Part shown: positions 1-8,000 of the stretch, piece after piece
Layout: the number at the start of each line of letters is the position of its first letter
How positions within the stretch are numbered: position 1 is the stretch's first letter
Source of the DNA: Planctomycetota bacterium
Lineage (GTDB): Bacteria > Planctomycetota > B15-G4
Direction of reading: 5' to 3'
DNA: 22,996 nt
Assembly: GCA_003644265.1 (NCBI GenBank)
Contig: QNBX01000061.1
Span: forward strand, 1-22,996
Translations under genes and position numbers: made by a program
The notes under the pieces: generated by a model
Told to the model about the DNA's origin: nothing
Database searches by the model: none
Seen by the model: only the letters and a program-made list of their open reading frames with translations

Positions 1-136
1 CAGGCCTCGTCGGAACGAACGCAGGCCTCATGCCCGCGCCGGACGGGCGAGGGCGGAGAAGACCGCGCCTTCAGCTCGGCAATCGGCGAGACTCAGACGG
101 CTCGTGAGAAATGCGGGCTAGAGGCCTGACCTGACA

Positions 137-151
137 GCCCCGGTTCGGGGC
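137..151 (+). promoter_or_regulatory. Short GC hairpin just upstream of the VOC gene
   Basis: A perfect 6-bp stem GCCCCG/CGGGGC with a 3-base loop ends about 9 bases before the GGAG ribosome-binding site (161-164) of the gene starting at 171. It could be the terminator of an upstream gene outside the window or could affect initiation. No T-tract follows it, so its role is uncertain. Confidence 0.3.
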
Positions 152-170
152 ATTCGCCTGGAGACCTCAC

Positions 171-662
171 ATGAAGACTTTCGTCCTCGGCGCGCTCGTC
201 GCCTGCGTCGCCTGCGCTGTCATGGCCGCCGCCCCCGTCCAGACCGCTGCCTCCCCCGATGCGAAAGGCCCCGTGATCGAGCTCGGCGCGTTCTCGGTCA
301 GCTTGGCGGTCAAGGACCTGCAGGCCAGCAAGGCCTTCTACGGCAAGATCGGGTTTCAGCCCATCGGCGGCGTCGAAGAGCAGAACTGGCTCGTCCTGCA
401 GTACGGCACCACCACCATCGGCCTGTTCCAGGGCATGTTCGAGGACGACATGCTCACCTTCAATCCTGGCTGGACCGCCAAGGACCGCGACCTGAAGGAC
501 TTCGAGGACATCCGCGACATCCACCGCAGGCTGAAGGCCGCGGGGCTCGAGTTCTCCATCGAGAATGACCTCGACGGCGACGGCCCCGCCAGCTTCATGC
601 TGTCCGACCCGGACGGCAACCCGATCCTGTTCGATCAGCACGTGCCCAAGCCGGGGGCCTGA
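171..662 (+). CDS. Secreted VOC (glyoxalase/bleomycin-resistance fold) family protein
   Basis: The 163-residue product starts with a cleavable-looking signal peptide (basic MK, a hydrophobic stretch to about residue 20, then an Ala-rich region), so it should be exported. Residues 35-158 look like a single VOC module: FSVSLAVKDLQASKAFYG opens the first beta-alpha-beta unit, and the C-terminal FMLSDPDGNPILFDQH is the usual VOC closing strand with its DPDGN turn. VOC proteins are metal-dependent lyases, dioxygenases or binding proteins, and single modules normally dimerise. The substrate cannot be told from the sequence. The ATG at 171 is preceded by GGAG (161-164). It is a single-gene unit followed by a strong hairpin at 710-754. 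An exported VOC protein is less common than the cytoplasmic form. Confidence 0.85.
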   Translation: MKTFVLGALVACVACAVMAAAPVQTAASPDAKGPVIELGAFSVSLAVKDLQASKAFYGKIGFQPIGGVEEQNWLVLQYGTTTIGLFQGMFEDDMLTFNPGWTAKDRDLKDFEDIRDIHRRLKAAGLEFSIENDLDGDGPASFMLSDPDGNPILFDQHVPKPGA

Positions 663-709
663 CGTACGCAGCGCGCCGTCAGCGAATCACTGACCGACGC
701 GCAGGCTGG

Positions 710-754
710 CCTCGCGGGCGCAGCGCGAGGACGACGTCGCGAGCGCCCGCGAGG
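710..754. terminator. Large inverted repeat, probable bidirectional terminator
   Basis: Perfect 12-bp arms CCTCGCGGGCGC (710-721) and GCGCCCGCGAGG (743-754) enclose a nested CGCGA/TCGCG stem. The hairpin lies 48 bases after the VOC stop, and a minus-strand gene remnant ends 11 bases beyond its other side, so it sits between two convergent 3' ends. It lacks a clear U-tract, which is common for terminators in high-GC genomes. Confidence 0.6.
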
Positions 755-764
755 CAGCGTCAGG

Positions 765-904
765 TCACGGCGTAACCCCCAAGAGCGCGTTCGAGAGCGC
801 CACGCCCTGCACCGCGACCCGCTGCCGGCCAGCAGCGGGTCGCCGTGCAGGCCGGCCAGCGCCGAGCCCGCGTCGGTCCACGGGCGAAGCGGACCAAGAC
901 ACAA
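765..904 (-). pseudogene. Remnant of a secreted-protein C-terminal tail
   Basis: Read on the minus strand, 765-815 encodes VAVQGVALSNALLGVTP followed by a TGA stop at 765-767. The intact secreted protein ending at 13080 finishes AAVKGVALSNAIRGLTP. The last 16 residues agree at 12 positions, including GVALSNA and the final TP. Immediately upstream the coding-like reading moves to another frame (residues such as DAGSALAGLHGDPLLAGSGS around 840-885), as expected if a frameshift or internal deletion joined two pieces of the same C-terminal domain. No start codon or complete gene is present. This appears to be the decayed end of a former gene using the same tail module. Confidence 0.45.
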
Positions 905-1468
905 GCCTCAGCCTAGCGAGGCTCCATCGAAACGTACACGCTATGCCGACTCACGGGTCGAGTGATTTGCCCAAGGCTCGGGTTCCTGCACCAACAGCTG
1001 CCCACAGACGAGCCGCCCTGCTCTTCCGGAGGCTCATGAGACAGGGCAGCGACCGCACGTCTAGCCCGGACTGTGCGCTGGCCGGACACCTGGCGCGAGG
1101 CGCCGCGGATGGAGCCTGGACGCTCCCTGCCCGGCCAAGTCGGTGTCATGGCATGCGTGGCCTTGGAACGGGTCGCCGTGAGCGCTCTCGTGACGGGCCG
1201 TCAACCCGCCGCACCAGCCGACCGCCTGATCATGATCCAGCCTCCGCTCGGGCGTGAACTGGCGATCCACAGCACATGGCGCGAGCTGGCGGCCCACTTG
1301 GCGGCCGTGTGCTAGACTCCGCACGGGCCAAGGGAGGATGCCCGGAGCTGCGCTCAGGAAGAGAGCCATGCCATCCGTCACCCAGAAGCGCGCTCATGAC
1401 GAGCGCCATGCCATCCGTCCATCGGATGCATGCCAGGTCGCCGACCTTCATTCATCCTGGAGAACACC
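905..1468. other. Intergenic stretch without a supported gene
   Basis: Several short open frames overlap here, but none has a ribosome-binding site, recognisable domain or consistent codon bias. The 80-codon frame at 1073-1315 begins with GTG and lacks a Shine-Dalgarno sequence. The right end holds a pair of direct repeats (1365-1419) and a small hairpin CATCCG-TCCAT-CGGATG (1412-1428) just upstream of the vWA gene. These may belong to its leader. Confidence 0.5.
1365..1419. repeat. Pair of 15-bp direct repeats, 40 bp apart
   Basis: GCCATGCCATCCGTC occurs exactly at 1365-1379 and again at 1405-1419. The second copy runs into the hairpin CATCCG/CGGATG (1412-1417 with 1423-1428). The pair lies 50-104 bases upstream of the vWA gene start, where operator or leader elements would be expected. 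Function is unknown. Confidence 0.5.
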
Positions 1469-2956
1469 ATGTCTTTCTCGCCGCGGCTTGCCGCATGCCT
1501 GTTTGTCTCTGTCGCTGCGACCACGTCGCTGAGCGCGCAGAACCCCAACTCAGGCCCGACCACCACGGGCCAGACGCTGACCGTCGAGGTCACCACGTCC
1601 GGAGATGTCATCTCGGAAGGTGCGAGCGACTACCTCGTCTCGGCCTGCGCCGACCTGAGCCCGAGCACCGCGGTCAACGTCGTGTACGTGATCGACGTCT
1701 CTGGCAGCATGGTCAACCCTGATACGGCCACCGGCGGCAACCCGCCGAGCGACCTGCTGCCGCCCGCCGGCATTGGGCCGGAGGACGACCTGAATGGTGA
1801 CGGCCTTGAGGGGACGACGCTCGACGCCGCGATCCTCGCCGTCATTCAGCTGAATGGGAGCTTCGCTGACCTGCCCGACGTCGACATCGCGACCGTGGCC
1901 TTCGGTAACGGGGCCCTGACGGGAGACCTGAGCCCGTTTGCGGGCCAGACCGACTTCATTAGCCCTCCCCTCCTCGACGATTCGGCGAACGGCATTCCTG
2001 ACCTGGAGGACGTCGTGACGTCCCTGCAGACCATGAACGCCGCCCCGGGCGTGGCGGGCTTCGAGCTCTTCACGAACAACACGACGGTGGACATGGCCAA
2101 CCGGACCAACTACGACGCTGCGCTCTCGGAGCTCAACGACGTGCTCGCCAGTCAGCCGGCGGCCGACGACACGATCGTCTTCTTCATCACGGACGGTGCG
2201 CCCACGACCTTCACGACCGGTCCGGGGTCCCCGCTGCAGGACACGATTGATGCTGGCTACGTCGTCAACACGTACGGCGTGGGAAGCGGCGCGGTCGGCC
2301 TGTGCGCCCCAGGGGCAGATCTCGACATCATCGCGAGTTCTACGGGCGGAACGTGCGAAGAGGTCCTGGATCCAGCCGATCTGTCCGGATCGCTTCCGGG
2401 TGGCAGCGCGACCGACATCACCGAGCTCTCGATCCTGGTGAACGGCGCCATCGTGCACACGACGTTGGGCCCGGCGGGCGACATGCTCTGCACCGGCGAC
2501 GTCGACGTGCTGGCCTTCCTCGTGCCGGGTGACAACGTGATCGCGGCCAAGGCGACCACGGACGACGGAAGCATGGTCACCGCCACGGCTGATCCCATCA
2601 ACAAGACGCTCTGCATGCTGTTCCTGGGCTTCCAGCAGACCGACACGCTCATCGGCCCGGGCGACACGTTGCTCACGGCGCCGCAGGTGGTCTGGAACGT
2701 CACGATGGAGACCTGCCCGGACCTTTCGATCCCGGTGAACACGTCGCTGATCGGGTTCCACGTGTACCTGCAGGTCGGTATGTACAACGAGGCTGTGTTC
2801 GCTGCTGATCCGCTGCAGCTGAGCAACGGTGTCGACGTCGAGATCGGTGGCTCCTCGACGAGCTACGGATCGAACCACGACATCGCTCTGTGGCTCAACC
2901 AGCCCACGCCGCTCGGCGGCGTGATCGATCCGTCGTTCGTGATCCACGGCATGTAA
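1469..2956 (+). CDS. Secreted von Willebrand factor A (vWA) domain protein
   Basis: The 495-residue product is preceded by GGAG (1459-1462) six bases before the ATG at 1469. That supports this start over an in-frame ATG 39 bases upstream. Residues 1-24 form a signal peptide ending in SLSAQ. A vWA domain occupies roughly residues 68-300. The MIDAS motif DVSGS has Asp76, Ser78 and Ser80, a TNYDAAL segment supplies the MIDAS Thr region, and FFITDGAP carries the second acidic loop. An insert with DLNGDGLEG resembles a calcium loop. The C-terminal 200 residues contain a beta-rich region starting near GFQQTDTLIGPGDTLL that I do not recognise. vWA domains bind ligands through a divalent metal, so a surface adhesion or matrix role is plausible but not shown. 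The gene stands alone and ends at a strong terminator (3007-3041). Confidence 0.85.
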   Translation: MSFSPRLAACLFVSVAATTSLSAQNPNSGPTTTGQTLTVEVTTSGDVISEGASDYLVSACADLSPSTAVNVVYVIDVSGSMVNPDTATGGNPPSDLLPPAGIGPEDDLNGDGLEGTTLDAAILAVIQLNGSFADLPDVDIATVAFGNGALTGDLSPFAGQTDFISPPLLDDSANGIPDLEDVVTSLQTMNAAPGVAGFELFTNNTTVDMANRTNYDAALSELNDVLASQPAADDTIVFFITDGAPTTFTTGPGSPLQDTIDAGYVVNTYGVGSGAVGLCAPGADLDIIASSTGGTCEEVLDPADLSGSLPGGSATDITELSILVNGAIVHTTLGPAGDMLCTGDVDVLAFLVPGDNVIAAKATTDDGSMVTATADPINKTLCMLFLGFQQTDTLIGPGDTLLTAPQVVWNVTMETCPDLSIPVNTSLIGFHVYLQVGMYNEAVFAADPLQLSNGVDVEIGGSSTSYGSNHDIALWLNQPTPLGGVIDPSFVIHGM

Positions 2957-3006
2957 GCACGACCGAACGGTCGACGAGACGCGGGCCCAGCGGCCCTCGG
3001 ATCGGC

Positions 3007-3041
3007 GAGGCCCCCGTGAGCAACATGCTCGCGGGGGCCTC
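3007..3041 (+). terminator. Strong hairpin terminator after the vWA gene
   Basis: Arms GAGGCCCCCG (3007-3016) and CGGGGGCCTC (3032-3041) pair perfectly. An inner GAGC/GCTC stem and a T-G wobble extend the stem to about 15 bp closed by an AACAT loop. It lies 50 bases after the vWA stop and is followed by TGTCGTTG, a weak T-rich tail. Confidence 0.75.
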
Positions 3042-3142
3042 TGTCGTTGAAGCGGGACACGCTGCTCGCGCAGGATCGCCCATAGCGCGACGTCCGGGAC
3101 GCCGCCGTGTACCAGGTGACGTGACTCGAAGTCAGCAGCGAC

Positions 3143-3562
3143 TTACTCGGCCAGGAAGTCGCGGTGAAAGCGGATGAACACGGACTCCGGTCGTTGATGG
3201 GGTTGGCTCACACCGCTCACGCTCGCGCCGGGCGGGTAAAGGAGCATGCCCGACGGCAGCAGCCTCTGGATCGAGACCTCGGTCGCGCCGACCCTACGGA
3301 CCACCTCGGCGTCCGCCAGGTTGACTTGCAGTCCGTACCAGCGACTGCCCTCGGGGTTGCTGGTCGTGAACTCCAGCTGCGGCTTCGGTGTGCTCCAGTA
3401 GTGGTAGAGCTCCAGTTGGCCCGGGAAGACGACCAGGTCGATCCGGCCGCTGCCGACCTCAGGGCTCATCTCCAGGCTGGACGCGCCCCCGAGGTCAGGA
3501 GCGTCGAAGATCCGGCGGAACTGCTGCAGGATGTTCTGGACCACGTCCAAGGCGATCTTCAC
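3143..3562 (-). CDS. Hypothetical protein
   Basis: The 139-residue product starts at GTG (3560-3562), with GGGGAG eight bases upstream on the minus strand. It has no signal peptide or membrane segment. Its sequence alternates acidic and hydrophobic stretches (for example RIDLVVFPGQLELYHYWST near residue 40 and SIQRLLPSGMLLYPPGAS near residue 97), suggesting a small alpha/beta cytoplasmic protein. I do not recognise the family. It lies 150 bases downstream of the TfoX-domain gene on the same strand, separated by a degenerate repeat patch, so the two may or may not share a transcript. Confidence 0.6.
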   Translation of the reverse strand: MKIALDVVQNILQQFRRIFDAPDLGGASSLEMSPEVGSGRIDLVVFPGQLELYHYWSTPKPQLEFTTSNPEGSRWYGLQVNLADAEVVRRVGATEVSIQRLLPSGMLLYPPGASVSGVSQPHQRPESVFIRFHRDFLAE

Positions 3563-3618
3563 CCGCGCAGCTCCCCAATCCAGGCCAACTCACCGCGAGT
3601 GGACTCGTCCTCGAGGCG

Positions 3619-3700
3619 ATCGGCGTGCGAGTCGGCGGCGTGTAGGCCGCCGGCGCGCGCATCGGCGGCATGCACCTCATCAGCGTGCGAATCGGACGGG
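3619..3700. repeat. Degenerate hexamer-based repeat patch
   Basis: TCGGCGTGCGAGTCGG (3620-3635) recurs 60 bases on as TCAGCGTGCGAATCGG (3680-3695) with 14 of 16 bases matching. TCGGCGGCGTGTA recurs 30 bases later as TCGGCGGCATGCA. The offsets of the TCGG core are all multiples of six. The patch fills the gap between the TfoX gene and the next minus-strand gene. Confidence 0.5.
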
Positions 3701-3712
3701 CGTCGATAGCCG

Positions 3713-4081
3713 TCAGGCGCCTCCGCCTCGCTTGGCCTTGCCACCGCCCTGGCGCTTCGCCTTCGTCTTTCTGGGCTTGGGCGCCGGCAACTCCTTCTCC
3801 GACCGCCTGACCAGCTCGCCGAGCCACTCGCGATCGTCGAGCTGCTCGCCGACGAGAAAGAAGGGCCTGGCCCCCGGGTAGGGAGGCGCCTCGACGACGG
3901 CACCGATGAACTCCCTGCCTGCCGTGGTGGGCTTGACGAAGAGCTGGTTGTCGCAGATGAGCGCGACGACCTTGCCGCCGCAGTACACCGTGTGCCCACC
4001 GAACATCGCTCGGGATGTGATCACCCCGGCGCCGGCCATCTGGTCCACGGCATACGCGACGAAGTCTGGGTCGGATGGCAT
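3713..4081 (-). CDS. TfoX/Sxy N-terminal domain protein
   Basis: The 122-residue product matches the TfoX N-terminal domain in layout. It opens SDPDFVAYAVDQM and continues TSRAMFGGHTVYCGG, where the MFGG turn is characteristic of the family. The middle strand is LICDNQLFVKP, and PYPGARPFFLV precedes a final helix. A basic Lys/Arg/Gly-rich tail of about 25 residues follows. In Gammaproteobacteria TfoX/Sxy promotes competence gene expression, but stand-alone N-domain proteins are widespread and mostly uncharacterised. No competence gene is nearby, so a competence role should not be assumed. Length is typical for single-domain members. Confidence 0.85.
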   Translation of the reverse strand: MPSDPDFVAYAVDQMAGAGVITSRAMFGGHTVYCGGKVVALICDNQLFVKPTTAGREFIGAVVEAPPYPGARPFFLVGEQLDDREWLGELVRRSEKELPAPKPRKTKAKRQGGGKAKRGGGA

Positions 4082-4489
4082 GGGCGGGTGCTCCGGTGGT
4101 CAGCATGTGCAGGCACGACACGCTTACGTACGCTCGTGACCATACCTGCGCAGGCCCCAGCCCCCACCGACTTCGACCTGTCGGTGACGGGATCTCGCGC
4201 GGCGGAACCCGAGCGGGGCGATGTGCCCATCCGTCCTACCGATCGGCGAACTCAGAAGTGACCTCGACTCGCGCGCTGCCTGCCCCGTCATCACAGCCGT
4301 CGAGGCCTGCCGATGCGGTGCGTGCGGACTCACGGCGCATCCCGCCGCCCATGGCAGGGACCGTCAAGTTGCATCATCGGGGAGGCGTACCGACCTTGCG
4401 GGAGGCACAAGCGAACGGGGGAGCGCCCTTCGGGCTGGCGTGGCTACGCAGGGCCCCCGATGCGATTCCGCGTATTATCTACGCTGATC
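4082..4489. other. Divergent intergenic region, no supported gene
   Basis: This 408-base stretch separates the minus-strand TfoX gene from the plus-strand sigma factor and should contain promoters for both. TATTAT at 4473-4478 would place a transcription start near the ATG at 4490 (a leaderless message), but no convincing -35 element accompanies it. The sigma-factor frame stays open upstream to 4313, yet codon use there is not coding-like. Confidence 0.4.
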
Positions 4490-5071
4490 ATGCCCCCATC
4501 CGACCCCAATACCGCAACGCGCCTGCTGCTCCACATCGAGCGGGACGACGGCAGCGAGGCCGAAGCCCTGCTTGGACTCGTGAGCAAGGAGCTGCATGCC
4601 ATCGCCGTGTCCTTCCTGAAGAGCGAGCGGGCCAATCACACACTGCAGCCCACCGCGCTGGTCCACGAGGCCTACCTGAGGCTGATCGACAGCACGGTCA
4701 TCCGCAGCGGCCACAGAGGGCGCTTCATGAGCGTGGCGGCGCGGGCCATGCGGCGCGTGCTGATCGACCACGCCCGCCGCAGGAATCGGCAGCGTCGCGG
4801 AGGAGGCCGCTGGCAGCGGGTGTCCCTGAACCCCGACATGCTCGCCGCTGGCGCCATCGAGGTCGACCTGCTCGATCTCGACCAGGCGCTCGAGCGATTC
4901 GCAGAGCGTGACCCCCGCGCTGCGCGCGTGGTCGAGCTGCGGTTCTTCGCCGGCCTCAGCGTGGAGGAGGTCGCCGAGATACTCGGCGTGTCCCGCAGCA
5001 CGGCGTACCAGGACTGGCTCATGGCGCGCGGTTGGCTCGGCCGCGAACTGCAACAGAAGGGCCCCGGGTGA
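4490..5071 (+). CDS. ECF-family RNA polymerase sigma factor (TIGR02999-like), module A
   Basis: Starting at the ATG at 4490 the product has 193 residues, the usual length. Region 2 includes LQPTALVHEAYLRLI and a helix rich in Arg and Ala (SVAARAMRRVLIDHARRR) typical of TIGR02999-like ECF factors. Region 4 is RVVELRFFAGLSVEEVAEIL followed by the HTH GVSRSTAYQDW. Such factors direct RNA polymerase to a small regulon and in Planctomycetes are often encoded with Ser/Thr kinases. An in-frame ATG at 4460 is an alternative start, and neither has a clear Shine-Dalgarno sequence. The stop TGA overlaps the GTG start of the kinase gene (GTGA), implying translational coupling, and the kinase may control the sigma factor. 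Confidence 0.9.
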   Translation: MPPSDPNTATRLLLHIERDDGSEAEALLGLVSKELHAIAVSFLKSERANHTLQPTALVHEAYLRLIDSTVIRSGHRGRFMSVAARAMRRVLIDHARRRNRQRRGGGRWQRVSLNPDMLAAGAIEVDLLDLDQALERFAERDPRAARVVELRFFAGLSVEEVAEILGVSRSTAYQDWLMARGWLGRELQQKGPG

Positions 5072-8000
5072 CTGAGCCGCCGTACCAGCGCGTCAGGGAA
5101 CTGCTCTTCCAGGCACTCAAGCTCACCGGGGGCGATCGCCTGGAGTATCTCGACCGGGTCTGTGCCGACGACGCCGCCCTGCGCGCAGAGGTCGACTCGC
5201 TGATCCCCCACGTCGAGGACGAGAACAGCCCCCTGGAGGGAGGCGTCGGTCCGCTGCCTCTGGGCCCCCTGGCCGCAGCCGCGGAGGCGGCGGCCCAGCG
5301 AGGGGCGGCCGATGACGACGCCGCGCCGCAGCTGCCCGAGCGCATCGGGCCGTTCCGCATCGTGCGGCGCCTCGCCACCGGGGGCATGGGCACGGTCTAC
5401 GAGGCCGTGCAGGACAGCCCCTCCCGGCGCGTGGCGCTCAAGACCCTGCGCCGTGAGCTGCTCTCGCCCACGCTGCTGCGGCGCTTCCATCGCGAGACCG
5501 AGATCCTGGGCCTGCTCCAGCACCCGGGCATCGCCCAGGTCTACGAGGCCGGGACGGCGGAGGGCCCCGACGGCTCGCTGCCCTACTTCGCCATGGAGTT
5601 CGTGGACGGCGAGCCGCTGGTGGCCTGGGCCGACGGCCGCCGGCTCGACGAGCCCGCCCGCCTTGAGCTCTTCGCCCAGATCTGCGACGCCGTGCACCAC
5701 GCCCACACCCAGGGCGTGATCCACCGCGACCTCAAGCCCGACAACATCCTGGTGACGACCGACGGGCACCCCAAGGTGCTCGACTTCGGCGTGGCCCGGG
5801 CCACCGACGCCGACATCCAGACCACCACGCTCGTGACCGAGGCGGGCCAGATCATGGGCACGCTGCCGTACATGAGCCCCGAGCAGGTCTCGGGCGACCC
5901 CGACGCCTTGGACGCTCGCAGCGACGTGTACGCCCTGGGCGTCGTGCTGTTCGAGCTGCTGGCCGGGCGCAGGCCCCACGACCTGGGCAAGCGCTCCATG
6001 CCCGAGGCCGCGCGGGTCATCCGCGAAGAGGACGCCACGCGCCTGGGCTCGGTCGACACGCGCTACCGCGGCGACATGGAGACCATCGTCGGCAAGGCGC
6101 TCGACAAGGACCCTGAGCGACGCTACGCCTCGGCCGCCGAGCTGGCGCGGGACCTGCGCCGCTACCTGTCCGACCAGCCCATCGTGGCCCACCCGCCCAG
6201 CAGCTTCTATCTGCTGCGCAAGTTCGCGCGACGGCACCGCGGGCTCGTGGGCGGCGTGGCCGCGGGGATCTTCGCGCTGATCGTGGGCCTGGCCTTCGCC
6301 GTGAACTTCGGCCTCGACGAAGCCGAGCAGCGCCGCGCCGCTGAGGTGGCGGTCTACCGCGCGACGCTGGGCGCGGTCTCGACCTCGCTCGAGGCCGGCG
6401 TGGTGCTCGGGATCCAGGACATGCTCGACGCGGTGCCGGAGCCCATGCGGGGTTGGGAATGGGACCACCTGAGCTCACGCACGACCCGCCACCTCTGGGA
6501 GGCGGGCGTGCTCGAGGACACCTGGCCCGGTTGGCAAGAGAGCGAGGCCTACGGCGTCCCGGTGGTCTTCTCCCACGACGGCGAGCGGGTGGTGTCCCTG
6601 CTCGACGAGCAGACGCTGGGCGTCTGGGGCGCCGCATCCGGTGAGCAGCTCCACCGGATCGACATCGGCGCGCCCATCGTGCCCGCGGGACTGACGTCGG
6701 GCCCGGGCGGAGTCGCCGTGCTGACGCAGGAGGCGCGGCTCGTGATCTGCGATGACCGCGCGGGCGCCGTCTCGCACAGCGAGCAGCTGCCCGGCACGCC
6801 GCTCGACGCGGAGTGGGATCCTCACGGCGGCCTGCTGGCGGTGAGCTGCGTGGTGGGCGAGGAGGGCGACGACGACCGCGGCGTTCTGCTCGTCGGCGCT
6901 CCCGGGTCGCTCACCCCGGTGAATCGTCGGCCCGTCCACGTGGAGCACATGGCCTGGGCATCAGGCGGACGGACCCTGCTGGCTCAGTCCGCTTATCGGG
7001 ACGAGACCCCGGGCCATCGGCAATACGTTGCCTTCGATACTCGGACGTGGGATTCGCGGCAACACGAAATGTGGGCCATGAGCAGCCTCGCGGCGGCGAC
7101 CAGCCCGGGCGCTGGGCTCGTGGCCGCCGCGACCGGCTCCCGCGATGTCCAGCTGTTCGAGCTCGGCGGCTTCCCGGGTTCTCCGCCGCGCGCCACGCTG
7201 CAGGGCCATCAGGAGCGGGACGTCCGAGCGATCGCCGTCTCACGCGACGGGACCCTGGTGGCGTCGGCGTCGAAGCAGGGCAGCCTGCGCCTCTGGGACG
7301 GCGCCACCGGCGAGGTCCTGGAGGCCCACGAACTGGTCGGAAACCCACAGATCGCGATCTCGCCCACGGGACGCTTCGTCGCCCTCACCTCGGGCGGAAG
7401 GCTGCGTGTGCTGTCGCCCGGCGTGAGCTCCGTGCTGGTGCTCCCGGGGCCGGGCGCCTACGTGTATGGGGTGGCCTGGACGCCTGACGGTCGCACCGTG
7501 GTCGCGCGCGACATGTACCGGGAGTCCGTCGCCTATGACGCCCTGGATGGCCGGCCACTCGGGCCGGCGCTGCCGCGCCCGTCGGAGGCAAGGAGTGAAC
7601 TCTTCCCAGGAGGGGCCTGGGGGCTGTCCGTCGATGGGACGCGCCTCTGCTCCGTTTCGAGTCGTGGCGAGTTGTTCGCCGTGGACCTCGTCGCTGGTGC
7701 TGCCCACGCCAGCCTGGAGCCGGCCCTGACCGACGGTGCCGACTTCGACCTCGCGCGACGCGCCTTCTGGCGCGCGTCGGGGCGGCTCGACCCGGCGTCA
7801 GGTCGCTCCGCCGCGAACGCTTCGGGCTTCGCGCGCAATCACGCGTCGGTAGGGTCCTTCGTCCTGGACCCGGCGGCCCGCAGCTTCGTCGCCCCCGAAG
7901 GGCGGGAGCTCCACGACGCTCTCACGGGCGCATGCATCCAACGACTGGCCGGGCAGGAATCCCACCACGCGGCGACGGCGGGCGACCTGGACGCCAACAT

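Noticed and set aside
1073..1315. 80-codon plus-strand ORF
   Set aside because: GTG start, no Shine-Dalgarno sequence, no domain, and overlaps other equally poor frames.
1550..2947. 465-codon minus-strand open frame
   Set aside because: Antisense to the vWA gene, whose signal peptide, MIDAS motif and ribosome-binding site are all clear.
4460..4492. Earlier in-frame start at 4460 for sigma factor A
   Set aside because: It adds ten residues not typical of the family and has no better ribosome-binding site than the ATG at 4490. It is not fully excluded.
4672..6468. 598-codon minus-strand open frame
   Set aside because: Antisense to the clearly coding sigma factor and kinase A, with no recognisable motif and shadow-type composition.
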